Of a DNA stretch of 64,000 nucleotides, positions 9,701 through 19,628 are shown piece after piece (within the stretch, counting starts at the first letter, position 1; the number at the start of each line of letters is the position of its first letter). The DNA is taken from positions 13,216-77,215 of the forward strand of contig JAPYTK010000003.1 in assembly GCA_029941785.1 (NCBI GenBank), in the 5' to 3' direction. The translations under genes and the position numbers were made by a program. Source of the stretch: Polyangiaceae bacterium (GTDB lineage: Bacteria > Myxococcota_A > Polyangia > Polyangiales > Polyangiaceae). A model generated the notes under the pieces. That model had not been told where the DNA came from. It did no database searches and saw only the letters and a program-made list of their open reading frames with translations.

Positions 9701-10462
9701 CTAGGGAAAGCCGTCGTAGCAAACGCCCCATTCGGTGGCGCCAACATAGACCGCAGGCAAGAGTGGATAACAGCTGTCGACTGGGAAGCCCGGGCAGTCC
9801 GTGTCGACGGTGCACCACTGCATGCAGTAGGTGGTGTTAAAACCCGTCGTGATGCACTCGTAGATGTCGGCGCAGTCGTTCGAAGAGAGACAATTTCCGT
9901 ACTGCACGCCGCCGCCGATAGGGGTTTGGCAAATCGGGGTTCCGTTCGTCTGTGGAATGCAGTGGTGGTTCGCGCCGCAGACGGCTGACGGTAAGAGTGG
10001 AGCGCAAGGGCCCATGCCTCCGCTGGAGCTGCTGGACGCGACCGTGCTTGCTACCGTCGAGCTGACGCTGCTGCTGACACTGACGCTGCTGCTGGTGCTT
10101 GTCGTCGCTACGCTGCTCGACGTTGCGGAGGCGGCACTGACGTTACTGCTCACGGTGGTTGAGGCGCCCGTCGCGCTGCTGGCGCTCACGTCGTTCGTGG
10201 TCGGTTGGCATTGTCCCATCACGCAGCTTTCGCCCGCGAAGCAGACGTTTCCGCAGCTCCCGCAATGGCTTGGGTCGCTCAGCAAGTCTACGCACAGCGA
10301 CCCGCACTGCGTCAGGCCATCGAGACAGCCGCTCGATGCTCCGCCAACGCCCACCGCACTGACGGAGGCGCTCGTGCTGTCGTCTTCCTCGTCGATGCTG
10401 ACCTCCGATCCGTGGGCGCAGGCGGCTAGCCAGCAAAGCGGGAGAAGGAAGTGGTATCGCAT
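9701..10462 (-). CDS. Cys-rich lipoprotein with Ser/Thr/Val low-complexity linker
   Basis: 253 aa; lipobox LAACAHG; CLDGLTQCGSLCVDLLSDPSHCGSCGNVCFAGESCVMGQC motif common in myxobacterial surface proteins. Confidence 0.75.
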   Translation of the reverse strand: MRYHFLLPLCWLAACAHGSEVSIDEEDDSTSASVSAVGVGGASSGCLDGLTQCGSLCVDLLSDPSHCGSCGNVCFAGESCVMGQCQPTTNDVSASSATGASTTVSSNVSAASATSSSVATTSTSSSVSVSSSVSSTVASTVASSSSSGGMGPCAPLLPSAVCGANHHCIPQTNGTPICQTPIGGGVQYGNCLSSNDCADIYECITTGFNTTYCMQWCTVDTDCPGFPVDSCYPLLPAVYVGATEWGVCYDGFP

Positions 10463-10491
10463 GACCTCGAACCTGAGTGTAGAGTAACGTA

Positions 10492-10517
10492 TTCTCCAGC
10501 TTCGACAAGCTGAAGAA
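10492..10517. promoter_or_regulatory. inverted repeat in divergent intergenic region
   Basis: TTCTcCAGCTT CGAC AAGCTGaAGAA, one mismatch, between divergent starts at 10462(-) and 10535(+). Confidence 0.4.
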
Positions 10518-10534
10518 TTAATAACAATTACCGC

Positions 10535-12961
10535 ATGTTAAGAGAGACCCCGGTTCGAAGACATCTCGTGGTGGTGTTTTTGATGCTCCTCGTCAGCGTC
10601 GTGGCGACCTATGGGGTGGGTTCTCGATTGCGGTTGGATCCGAACGTTGCAAGCCTCCTTCCGAAGCGGGGTGAGGCCTCGGCTCTGCGTCAGTATCTAC
10701 GCGCTTTCGGTGGGACGGACCTCGCGTTGGTGCTGGTCGAGGGTGAAGAGCCGGCGCTTGTCAGGCGAGCGGCGGAGAGCGTGGCGGACGAATTGGCGGC
10801 CCTTCCCTCGGTAGAGCGAGCTGCTGCGAGCGTGGCTCTGCAATCTGAGAAGGTCGATCCGACGGCGGCGTGGCGCTACGCGGATCAGCCGATGCGCGCG
10901 CGGCTCGCGCGTGCCGTGTCTCCGGAGGGTATGCGCGCGCGGCTCGCCACGACGCGCGCCATGGTGCTGGCGCCGGGCGCGTCCGCTCACGCCGATCGCT
11001 TGGTTCGCGATCCTCTTCGGTTGTGGGCGTTGATTGGTGAATCGACGACGTCAGGATCGGGAGTACGCGTCGATGCGCTCGGGCGCTTTGCCTCCTCGGA
11101 CGGGCGCGCGCACTTGGTGCTGGTGAAACCGAAAGGCCAGGCCTTGCGCGGTGAGGACGCCCAGGCGTTCGTTTCCGACGCGCAGACTGTGCTTGCCGCC
11201 CAGGAGGCTCGGTTTGCGGGCGTGAGCTTCGGCCTGACGGGAGGACACGCGATCGCGGCGGCGACGGAGGCAATGCTCACGCGTGATCTCATGTGGTCGA
11301 GTACCTTGTCCTTGTTTCTCGCGTCCCTCGCGTTCCTCATAGCGTTTCGCCGGGTGCGGGCCGTTGTTGCCGTCATGCCCCCGCTCTTCTTGGGGGGATT
11401 GTGGACTGCAGGCATCGCTTCGCTCTGGCCGTCGGGATTGAGCGGTATCGCGGTGGCGTTCATGTCGGTCGTGATCGGCGTGGGCGTTGACACGGGCGTG
11501 CACGTGTACGCCGCGTTGCTCGATGCGCGGCGCGGCGGCGCATCTGCTGAGGCGGCAGCGACCATTGCACGACGGCGAACGATCCGTCCGGTGCTTGTGG
11601 CCGCGACGACCGGCGCGGTGGCATTTGCGGCGCTGGGATTATCGGAAATTCGAGCGCTCCGGCAGCTCGGGCTGTTGTGCGCGAGCGGCGAGTTGCTCAC
11701 GGCGTTCGCGATCTTGGCGATGACGCCGGTGCTCGGTGCGCGGCTCGAGCGTGAGGAGGTGAAAGCTCGAAGCGACTCCTGGTGGCTTGCGCCCGTCGTT
11801 TGGCTCACGAAGACGCGCCGCCGTGCCGTTGCCGGTCTGGTCCTCGCGCTCGCGCCGGTGGCGGCCTTGGCCGTTGGATTCGTGCCCACCGTGGCGGACG
11901 CCATCGTGGCGATGCGCCCCACGGGCCTCGCTCCCCTCGAGGTGCAGCAGCGCGTGTACGCGCGGTTTGGCGGTCGTCCTGGTCAATGGGTGGTGTTGGT
12001 GAGCGATCACGATCGCGACGAGGCGATGCGTCGCGCGGATCGGATCACGGCGCGGCTTCGTGGCATGCCCCAACATGTCGAGAGCCTCGACTCTCTGACG
12101 TTTTGGGCGCCGGCTGAAGCCACTCAGCGAGCGCGTCTCGCGGCACGGGATGCCCTGGCTCTGCCCGATCGCGCGAGTAAGCTCGAAGCCGCCCTCGTCC
12201 ACGCCGGATTTGATCCCAAACGGTTCGAGCCAGCCCTCGAGTCCTTCCGAAAGCCCCACGATGGGATCGTCACGATTGATGATCTCCAAAAGAGCCATGT
12301 GGCGATCATGGTTCAGCGGTATCTCGGCGCGGATGATGACCTTCATGTGGCGGTCGTTTATGTTCACCCGCAACCAGGGGCCGAGCACGAGCGAACGGTC
12401 GAGAGGGCGATCGCGAATGTCGATCCGCAGGCGAGAGTGACGGGTTACAGTCGGCTCGACGGCTCGTTGCGGGCGTCGTTGAACGCCGACTTGCCGCGGG
12501 TTGGTTTGGTCGCCGCCCTCCTCGTACTGCTTACGCTCGGCGTGGCTCTGCGCCGGCCTCGTGAGATCGGTCTCGCGGTGCTCGTCGTCGCGGCCGAGTT
12601 GGCTGCCGTGCTGGTCGCGATTCGCCTTCTACAGATCCCTCTCCATGTATACGATGCGCTCGTGTTACCGGTCTTGCTTGGGATCACCGTCGATGAAGCG
12701 ATGTTTCTCCTCTATGAGGCACGTCGCACCGAGGGATCGATCGAGGAGACCTTGAGAGGTGAAGGGCCGGCTGTCATCACGACGGGATTGACCACCGCGG
12801 CAGGATTCGCAGGACTGATCATTTGCGACTTTGACGGCTTGCGGCACTTGGGCATGGTGGGCGCGCTAGGTAGCATCATAGGTTTGATCATGGCCTTGGT
12901 CGTCGTACCGGCAGGGTTGCGTCTCGGCCTCGCTGGCGTGGAGGATCGGCGTGCCGCGTGA
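10535..12961 (+). CDS. MMPL/RND-family (HpnN-like) transporter
   Basis: 808 aa, duplicated TM blocks, GVDTGVHVYAAL and GITVDEAMFLLYEARR motifs. Confidence 0.85.
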   Translation: MLRETPVRRHLVVVFLMLLVSVVATYGVGSRLRLDPNVASLLPKRGEASALRQYLRAFGGTDLALVLVEGEEPALVRRAAESVADELAALPSVERAAASVALQSEKVDPTAAWRYADQPMRARLARAVSPEGMRARLATTRAMVLAPGASAHADRLVRDPLRLWALIGESTTSGSGVRVDALGRFASSDGRAHLVLVKPKGQALRGEDAQAFVSDAQTVLAAQEARFAGVSFGLTGGHAIAAATEAMLTRDLMWSSTLSLFLASLAFLIAFRRVRAVVAVMPPLFLGGLWTAGIASLWPSGLSGIAVAFMSVVIGVGVDTGVHVYAALLDARRGGASAEAAATIARRRTIRPVLVAATTGAVAFAALGLSEIRALRQLGLLCASGELLTAFAILAMTPVLGARLEREEVKARSDSWWLAPVVWLTKTRRRAVAGLVLALAPVAALAVGFVPTVADAIVAMRPTGLAPLEVQQRVYARFGGRPGQWVVLVSDHDRDEAMRRADRITARLRGMPQHVESLDSLTFWAPAEATQRARLAARDALALPDRASKLEAALVHAGFDPKRFEPALESFRKPHDGIVTIDDLQKSHVAIMVQRYLGADDDLHVAVVYVHPQPGAEHERTVERAIANVDPQARVTGYSRLDGSLRASLNADLPRVGLVAALLVLLTLGVALRRPREIGLAVLVVAAELAAVLVAIRLLQIPLHVYDALVLPVLLGITVDEAMFLLYEARRTEGSIEETLRGEGPAVITTGLTTAAGFAGLIICDFDGLRHLGMVGALGSIIGLIMALVVVPAGLRLGLAGVEDRRAA

Positions 12962-13763
12962 GCGCAGCGCCGTGGCGGTCGGGGGATTGGACCCTAGCGG
13001 GGGAGCCGGTGTGCTCGCGGATGTCGCGGCGTTTCGCGTTGCTGGCACATGGGGTGCGGCCATCTGTGCCTGCTCTACGGTCCAGAACACTCGCTCACTC
13101 CAGGCAGTACAAGCGACGTCCGCCACTCTCGTCGCCAAGCAACTCGAGGCGTTATGGGTCGATCTGCGGGTTGGAGCGATCAAGACCGGTGCGATCGGTT
13201 CGCGGGCGAATGCGGAGGTTGTTGGGGGCCGCGTCGACAGGGGCAAAGGGGCGTTGTTGGTGGTCGATCCGGTGATGGTACCGAGTTCGGGAGAGGTCTC
13301 ATTGTGCGGGCGCGCCGCCGAAGATCTGCGACCTCTCATCGAGCGTGCCCATCTGCTAACGCCGAATGTGCCGGAGGCAGAGCGGCTGCTCGCTTCACCG
13401 ATCGAGTCGCTCGCGGACATGAGAGATGCGGCGGTGGATCTACGTCGCATGGGCCCTCGCGCCGTCCTACTCAAGGGCGGGCATCTCGACACGGCGGCGG
13501 CGTGGTCGATCGACGTGCTCGCGACGCGCCACGGGGTCGTGTCGTTGCGGAGCCGTCGCCTCGCTCGCCTCACCGTGCACGGTACGGGCTGCGTCCTAGC
13601 CTCCCTCATCACGGGACGTTTGGTTCACGAGAAGAGCCGAGGGTCGGCCCGCGATATCGAGGCCGCGGTCCGTTGGGCTTTGCGTCGATTTCGTCGCTAC
13701 TTGCGCCAGCCGCTTCGCGTCGGTGCGGGTTCGGCCGTCCTACCCTTGGGAGTGTGCCGATGA
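12951..13763 (+). CDS. thiD: hydroxymethylpyrimidine / phosphomethylpyrimidine kinase
   Basis: 270 aa; GGLDPSGGAGVLADV, VDPVMVPSSG, LLTPNVPEAERLL, VHGTGCVLASLI. Confidence 0.9.
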   Translation: MPRERSAVAVGGLDPSGGAGVLADVAAFRVAGTWGAAICACSTVQNTRSLQAVQATSATLVAKQLEALWVDLRVGAIKTGAIGSRANAEVVGGRVDRGKGALLVVDPVMVPSSGEVSLCGRAAEDLRPLIERAHLLTPNVPEAERLLASPIESLADMRDAAVDLRRMGPRAVLLKGGHLDTAAAWSIDVLATRHGVVSLRSRRLARLTVHGTGCVLASLITGRLVHEKSRGSARDIEAAVRWALRRFRRYLRQPLRVGAGSAVLPLGVCR

Positions 13764-15136
13764 ACCCCCGCGCTTGGGTCTGTTGTCTCCTCTTCGTGGG
13801 TGTGGGGCTGCTGCCGCAGCGGGTGAGTGCTCGAGCGCCTGCGCCGACCAAGTCGCGGACTGAGGCGCCCGCCGATCCGTCCCCGACGGCACTGTCCACC
13901 GTTGTCGCAGTCGTGAAGCGAGATCTCGGTCAGCTTCCGCCGGGGGTCATCGTGGCGAGTGCTCCGTTCACGAGCGACGTGAAGGCGCCACGAGCTGCCG
14001 CGCTTCGGCTTCGACTGCTTCAGCTCGTGGCCTCGTCAATCAGTCGCCCGCCCGCCGCGGCGACGGTCTCAAGGTTGGTCGGGGCAACCGCCGCAGCTCG
14101 TAAACGTGGATTGGCGGGGTTTGTCTGGTTGCGGCCGGAGGTGCGAGCAGGACGCCTGGCGCTCACCGCCGAAGCTTATTCGGTCGCTGCGACCGTGTGG
14201 TCGCGCGCGGCCCGGCCTGGAGCCACCCTGCTGCGACAGGTGCATGCAGAGGCGCGTCTTGACGCGCAACTGCGGCTCTATCTCACACCGCTTCGAATTG
14301 GCGAGCCCCGCGTCGAAAAGTTTCTCGGCGCAGACCACGGCATTGTGGCCCTCGCTTGCGGCGATATCGATGCCGACGGACGGAGTGAGGTGGTGTCGAT
14401 GAGTCGCCGGCGCTTGTTGATCGCCCGGCTCGCCGCGGGGCGCGTCGTGCGCGAGCACGACGTGTCGTGGGCGAGTTTGTCGGGGATCGCGCCGGTGCCT
14501 CTTCGCGAGCCACTTGGCACCCTGACCTTGGTGCCGCGTGATGACGGGCCAAAGATGTGGATCGACGCGTCTTTGAGTGATCGTGGCCAATCGGTAAGGC
14601 TCGACGACTCGTTCTCCGTGATCGCGACCAGCCCGCAACGCGTCGTGCCGTTCGGCTCGGGTTCGGCCTGCGTCCGAATGAAGAGCATGTACCTGGATCC
14701 CAAGCTGAGTTCATGTTGGGGAGGTCCGGTCGTGGGTTTGCCGGCCCGGTTGCCGTTGCGCGCCGATGCGGTGGCGAGCGCACGAATCGTGCGCACCGAT
14801 GGGACGTCGCAACGATGGCTGGCGGTAAGAGGGCCGTCGGGTTTGAGGCTGCATGCGGGCGCGACAGGATACGCGCTTGGGCAGGCGGGCGCGCAGGTGG
14901 CGGTCGGCGACCTCGATCAAGATGGCCAACCCGACGTGGTGTCCACTCGTGACGTCCAACAGCCGCGCCACGATAAGGTCGACGTTCGGTCGATTGCCTC
15001 GTCGGGACTCGTACAGCCACGGTTTACGCTACCGGTTTTGGCTGGCGTTGACGCGGTCGCCATCTGTCCGGTGGACGACGCGGGCGTAGCGCCTGTCGTG
15101 TTGGCATCGGGGGGAGAGATTTGGCTGATCCGATGA
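13760..15136 (+). CDS. secreted protein with FG-GAP/VCBS-like repeats
   Basis: Signal peptide MNPRAWVCCLLFVGVGLLPQRVSA; GDIDADGRSEVVS and GDLDQDGQPDVVS motifs. ATGA overlap with thiD; ORF-track start at 13049 is artefactual. Confidence 0.75.
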   Translation: MNPRAWVCCLLFVGVGLLPQRVSARAPAPTKSRTEAPADPSPTALSTVVAVVKRDLGQLPPGVIVASAPFTSDVKAPRAAALRLRLLQLVASSISRPPAAATVSRLVGATAAARKRGLAGFVWLRPEVRAGRLALTAEAYSVAATVWSRAARPGATLLRQVHAEARLDAQLRLYLTPLRIGEPRVEKFLGADHGIVALACGDIDADGRSEVVSMSRRRLLIARLAAGRVVREHDVSWASLSGIAPVPLREPLGTLTLVPRDDGPKMWIDASLSDRGQSVRLDDSFSVIATSPQRVVPFGSGSACVRMKSMYLDPKLSSCWGGPVVGLPARLPLRADAVASARIVRTDGTSQRWLAVRGPSGLRLHAGATGYALGQAGAQVAVGDLDQDGQPDVVSTRDVQQPRHDKVDVRSIASSGLVQPRFTLPVLAGVDAVAICPVDDAGVAPVVLASGGEIWLIR

Positions 15137-16467
15137 GCCTCTCGAGACGGACGTTCGTCGCGGCGGGGGTGGGAGCTCTGATCGCGCGACCGGTTGAGGC
15201 GATGGGCCGCAAGCCGATCGGTGGCCGTCTGCGTTTGCGCTGGCCCTATGCGACCGACGCCATCGATCCTCACGATCTTTTCGATCCGCTCGCCGCGTGT
15301 CTCGGAACAGCGATTTTCAATACGGTTTATGCCCGCGATTCTCGTGGCCGTGTCTATTCTGCGCTTGCGGCGGGTTTGCCCAGACAGGAGTCGGGCGAGA
15401 CGACCATCCGTTTGCGAGGGGGCTTGCGAAGCGCCACGGGGCGGCGCATCGATGCGCGCGATCTGCTGACCAGCTTCAAGAGGGCCAAAGGCCGGACCGC
15501 GGGGGTTTTTCTGGCCATGTTGCCCTCGCTTCGGATGCGGATCGATTCGTCCGATGCTTTGCGGCTACGATGTGGTCGGGTCGATCCGGCCACCTTGGCC
15601 GAGCTGCTCTGTTCGCCGCTCTTTCCCTTGCTGCCGGGCACCTACGATCCACGGCGACCGGACGGCACGGGAGGGTTCAAGGCAACGCTTCTCGCGGATC
15701 GCATCACTCTCGATCGCAACGGTTTTGCTGCGCGCGGTTCCAGTTTTCTAGATGGCGCGACGATCCGTTCGGCCTCCGACTTGACCTCTTCGTTGCGCGC
15801 GTTCGAGATGGAACGGGATGACTTGGGCTGGCTCGGTCTGGGGCTTCATCGCGATCGCGCGAAGGCGCGACCTTTCGACTTTGGCGACGTAGGCTGGATG
15901 GTGCTCACGACAGGTGATCGCGCGCGCGCTCTTGCCTCGCCCGGCGTCGCCCAACAGCTCGCCAACGCGGTGAACGTCGAGGCTTTGCACTTGGGCCTCC
16001 GCCCTCGCGAAGGTCTGCAGCGCGGTATGCCCTGGCTTGGAGAGCCGACGTCACTCTATTACGAGCAGGGATCGGCACACCTTCGTGTGGTTGCTGAGCG
16101 CGTGGCGGCCCAGCTGTCCAGTCGAGGCCACGAAATTCGTGCCGCGAGCATCGAGCCTGCGCGCTGGCGTCGTCTGCGCAAAAATCGCGACTACTCCTTG
16201 GCGGTCCAATTCGTTCGAGACCCCCGACTTGGACCGTGGGCGGTTCGCGCCGCGTTGGCCGCCGTGGATCGGCGGCGCCTTGCCGAGGAGATCGTCTCGC
16301 GGAAAACTCGCCGGGCTCCCGCCCGCCCGGCCCACCTTCTCACCGCGAATTTACGCGTCGGTGTTCTGGGGGCTCTGAGCGTGCGTGGTGGTATCGCAGC
16401 TGGCTGGCACATGCCCGCTCACGTACACGGTGGCGGCATCGATTGGTCCAATATTCACCGGCTCTGA
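15133..16467 (+). CDS. extracellular solute-binding protein family 5-like (peptide ABC SBP), Tat signal
   Basis: SRRTFVAAGVGALIARP Tat-like signal; WPYATDAIDPHDLFDPLA...YSALAAGLPRQESGETTIRLRGGLR matches SBP_bac_5 logic; ATGA overlap with preceding gene. Confidence 0.7.
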   Translation: MSLSRRTFVAAGVGALIARPVEAMGRKPIGGRLRLRWPYATDAIDPHDLFDPLAACLGTAIFNTVYARDSRGRVYSALAAGLPRQESGETTIRLRGGLRSATGRRIDARDLLTSFKRAKGRTAGVFLAMLPSLRMRIDSSDALRLRCGRVDPATLAELLCSPLFPLLPGTYDPRRPDGTGGFKATLLADRITLDRNGFAARGSSFLDGATIRSASDLTSSLRAFEMERDDLGWLGLGLHRDRAKARPFDFGDVGWMVLTTGDRARALASPGVAQQLANAVNVEALHLGLRPREGLQRGMPWLGEPTSLYYEQGSAHLRVVAERVAAQLSSRGHEIRAASIEPARWRRLRKNRDYSLAVQFVRDPRLGPWAVRAALAAVDRRRLAEEIVSRKTRRAPARPAHLLTANLRVGVLGALSVRGGIAAGWHMPAHVHGGGIDWSNIHRL

Positions 16468-16488
16468 CCGCCGCTGAGCCATCGTGCT

Positions 16489-17019
16489 ATGCGGCCCGAG
16501 GCCATGTTTGGTAGTACCCGCAGAACGATTCTCTTGGTCGTGACAAGCGCCGTCGCGGCGCTTTGCGTCCTGTGGATGCAGGGTCGATTCGAAGCGGCTG
16601 ATGCTCGCCACGCACGGGCCATCGTCCAGGATTACCGATCCAAGGCTGGCCCGAGTATTCCCGATCTCCTTTCCCACCAACATCCCGGCAAGGGGATTCA
16701 GTGGGCCTCGCACGTTCAGTCGTCGTGTTTTCAGCACATTGAGGTCCACGCGTCCGTGAACGCGGATCCGAGCAAGGCCCCGTTGGTTTATGTCTTCATC
16801 GTGGACCTCAATGGCCCCGCCATTCATCCGGGAAACGAAGCCGGTAAGCAATTGCTCAAGCTGCTCGACAAGCCTCTGACCCGATCGCTCCACAAGCAAG
16901 CCAAGCTGCGGGCCGCACCGAGCGCGAGCGCGCGGGCGGGATCCTCCGGTGGGTCGGCACCCTTGGTCACAAAGACGGCGCCGCCCGCGACTCCGTCCAC
17001 TTCCTCCCCTCATCCCTGA
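16489..17019 (+). CDS. hypothetical membrane-anchored protein
   Basis: 176 aa, N-terminal TM, Ser/Ala/Pro-rich tail. Confidence 0.55.
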   Translation: MRPEAMFGSTRRTILLVVTSAVAALCVLWMQGRFEAADARHARAIVQDYRSKAGPSIPDLLSHQHPGKGIQWASHVQSSCFQHIEVHASVNADPSKAPLVYVFIVDLNGPAIHPGNEAGKQLLKLLDKPLTRSLHKQAKLRAAPSASARAGSSGGSAPLVTKTAPPATPSTSSPHP

Positions 17020-17032
17020 GCGAGAACATTCC

Positions 17033-18460
17033 GTGGCCCTCCGCGCTGATTTGACGCTTCTCGCGATCACCAAAGTGGTCGCTGGCGCATCGGTTTGGCT
17101 CGGCGGCTTCCGAGCGGTTAGCGATGACGATTATGCTCGCGTCGTGTTGGCGCAGTCCTTTGCCGAGTTGCCCAGGCTCGATCCCACGGGAAGCAGTTGG
17201 CTGCCCTTTCCGTTTTGGGTGACCGGAGGGGTGGCGATGGTCTTCGGCCCTTTTCTGGACGTCGCCAGGGTAGCGGCGATCGTGCAAGGTATCTTGGCCG
17301 TTTGGCTGGTGTATTGGGCAGGTCGCTTGTGTTTCGCCGAGCGCCGGGAGGCGTTGGCCGGGGCCGTGCTCGCCGCCACGCTGCCGTGGAGCGCCCGACT
17401 CGGCGTGGCGACCGTACCGGAATTGCCGACCGCGGCCCTGTGCGTCTTTGCACTGATCACCATGGTTCCTCGGGCGCGTTCGCGGCGAATGCTTGGCGCC
17501 ATCGCTTTGCTCGTCGCTACGCTGTCCCGTTATGAGGCATGGCCCATCGCCGTGTGCTTCTCCTTGTGGTCGGTCTACGAGGCTCGTCAGCATCCGCAGC
17601 ATCTCCGAGGGCTCATTGGTAGCGCTCTCGTTGCGGTCCTCGGCCCCGCGGCGTGGTTGGGTCATAACGCGGTAGCCCATGGCGATGCCTTCGCTTTTGC
17701 GGTGCGGGTGAGCGCGTACCGTGAAGCGGTCGTTGGCGCGTCCGGGCGCACGTTGATTGCCTACCCTGAGGCGCTCGTGCGCGAGGCCCCGCTTCTGTGT
17801 GGATTGGTCGTCATCGTCGCTCTTGCTCGGTGGCGGCGGGGGGAGCGTGACGTCGGCCCGTTTCGCATTGTGTTGTGGTCCGCCGCTGCACTCCTGGTCA
17901 CGCTCCTCTTGATGAGTCTCCGCGGGGGGGGACCTACTCACCACCCGGAGCGTGCCGTGTTGGTGTTGTGGCTGCTCGGCGCGATGTACGTCGGCGCCGG
18001 GATTTATCGTTTGGGCCGGCGATCTCCTGCTGCGCGCCATGGGGGAGTCCCGATCGTGGGCCTCATCGCGGTCATGTTTTGTCTGCGAGCGAGTTTTCGC
18101 GGCCACTTTGAACCGGCCGTGAGAGCGAGTGAGCGTGCCCTCGGCGCCGCAGTGGCGGGGCACGTGCCTCCGAATCAACGGGTGCTGATCGAGGCCGTGG
18201 ATTACGGCTACTTTGCGGTGTTCGCTGCGAGTGGTCGGCCCAATGACTTTGTCATCGATCGGTCGGTCGATCCTCGCCGACCCAAGCAACCGAGTGCCTT
18301 TGTGAGTGCGTCTGCCCTAAAGGCGCGGGCGCGGATCGCCGGTGCCCGCTTTGTGGCGGGTCGAGTGTCAGCGGCCACCAGCGGCCTCGGGAAATCGGTT
18401 TACGACGACGGTCGTCTCGGCCTGTGGCGTCTCGATTCGGCGAAGCCCGGTCGTCCTTGA
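17033..18460 (+). CDS. ArnT/PMT-like (GT-C fold) membrane glycosyltransferase-family protein
   Basis: Hydrophobic protein with [16 protein letters not shown] (DD motif in first loop) and many TM helices; GTG start at 17033. Confidence 0.65.
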   Translation: MALRADLTLLAITKVVAGASVWLGGFRAVSDDDYARVVLAQSFAELPRLDPTGSSWLPFPFWVTGGVAMVFGPFLDVARVAAIVQGILAVWLVYWAGRLCFAERREALAGAVLAATLPWSARLGVATVPELPTAALCVFALITMVPRARSRRMLGAIALLVATLSRYEAWPIAVCFSLWSVYEARQHPQHLRGLIGSALVAVLGPAAWLGHNAVAHGDAFAFAVRVSAYREAVVGASGRTLIAYPEALVREAPLLCGLVVIVALARWRRGERDVGPFRIVLWSAAALLVTLLLMSLRGGGPTHHPERAVLVLWLLGAMYVGAGIYRLGRRSPAARHGGVPIVGLIAVMFCLRASFRGHFEPAVRASERALGAAVAGHVPPNQRVLIEAVDYGYFAVFAASGRPNDFVIDRSVDPRRPKQPSAFVSASALKARARIAGARFVAGRVSAATSGLGKSVYDDGRLGLWRLDSAKPGRP

Positions 18461-18522
18461 GCCTCCAGGGGCTCGCGGCCGCCGGTTGCGTTCCCGCAGC
18501 AGAGCGCATACTTTCCCGGACG

Positions 18523-19527
18523 ATGAAACGCGCGCTCGTCACCGGGATCACGGGGCAGGATGGTTCGTACTTGGCCGAACTGCTTCTCGAGAAGGGGTAT
18601 GAGGTCCACGGAATCATCCGCCGCTCCAGTAGCTTCAACACCGGGCGAATCGACCACATCTATCAGGAGCCGCACTTTCCGAAGCGGCGACTCGTGCTTC
18701 ATTATGGCGACTTGAGCGACGCCTCGGGACTTCAGGGGATCATCAGGCAGGTCGAGCCAGACGAGCTTTATAACCTCGGCGCCCAGAGTCACGTGAGGGT
18801 GTCGTTCGACACACCGGAGTACACGGGGGAGGTGACCGGGCTGGGCACCGTGCGCGTCTTGGAGGCGGTGCGCCGCTGCGGATTGACCGAGACGTGTCGC
18901 GTTTATCAAGCCAGCTCGAGTGAACTGTATGGCAAGGTCGTCGAGACGCCCCAGAGCGAGACGACGCCGTTCCACCCTCGGAGTCCGTACGCCGCTGCGA
19001 AGGCTTACGCTTTTTACATCGCGCAGAATTACCGTGAAGCGTACGGCATGTTCGTGTGCAACGGGATCCTGTTCAACCACGAGAGCGAGCGCCGAGGAGA
19101 GACCTTCGTCACGCGCAAAATCACGCGCGCCGTGGGGCGAATCAAGCACGGCCTACAAGAGCACCTGTATCTCGGAAATCTCACCGCCAAGCGCGACTGG
19201 GGCCACGCCGCTGACTACGTCGATGCCATGTGGCGCATGTTGCAGCACGACGAGCCGGACGATTATGTGGTGGGGACGGGCGAGACTCACGCGGTTCAGG
19301 AATTCCTCGACAAGGCTTTTGCTCACGCAGGACTCGATCCGACCGACCACGTGCGAATCGATCAAAAGTACATGCGCCCTGCCGAGGTCGATCTTCTGCT
19401 CGCCGATCCACGCAAAGCGCAGAAGGTTTTAGGCTGGAAAGCGGAGACCTCCTTCGACACGCTCATCAGCCGGATGGTCGATCACGACGTGGAGCTCGCC
19501 GCGCGCGAAAAACGCGCCATCGGCTGA
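18523..19527 (+). CDS. gmd: GDP-mannose 4,6-dehydratase
   Basis: [87 protein letters not shown]. Confidence 0.96.
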   Translation: MKRALVTGITGQDGSYLAELLLEKGYEVHGIIRRSSSFNTGRIDHIYQEPHFPKRRLVLHYGDLSDASGLQGIIRQVEPDELYNLGAQSHVRVSFDTPEYTGEVTGLGTVRVLEAVRRCGLTETCRVYQASSSELYGKVVETPQSETTPFHPRSPYAAAKAYAFYIAQNYREAYGMFVCNGILFNHESERRGETFVTRKITRAVGRIKHGLQEHLYLGNLTAKRDWGHAADYVDAMWRMLQHDEPDDYVVGTGETHAVQEFLDKAFAHAGLDPTDHVRIDQKYMRPAEVDLLLADPRKAQKVLGWKAETSFDTLISRMVDHDVELAAREKRAIG

Positions 19528-19628
19528 GGCCTCGGGCGAACGGCCCTTTCCGCGGCCCATTTTCTCCCCTGCGTCATCATCGCGTTAAGGACTGGTCGCT
19601 CTTGCGGGCTCGTGGCACGAAACAACTT

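Noticed and set aside
10987-11922. 311-aa minus ORF within the MMPL gene, and similar long antisense ORFs elsewhere (e.g. 16967..18289, 19482..20708, 32-34 kb)
   Set aside because: High-GC antisense shadow ORFs with no recognisable domain, fully nested in strongly supported genes.
13049-13759. N-terminal 237 residues of the 13049..15136 track ORF
   Set aside because: Overlaps thiD in another frame and has low-complexity, Arg/Gly-rich shadow composition; a signal-peptide start at 13760 with ATGA overlap is far better.
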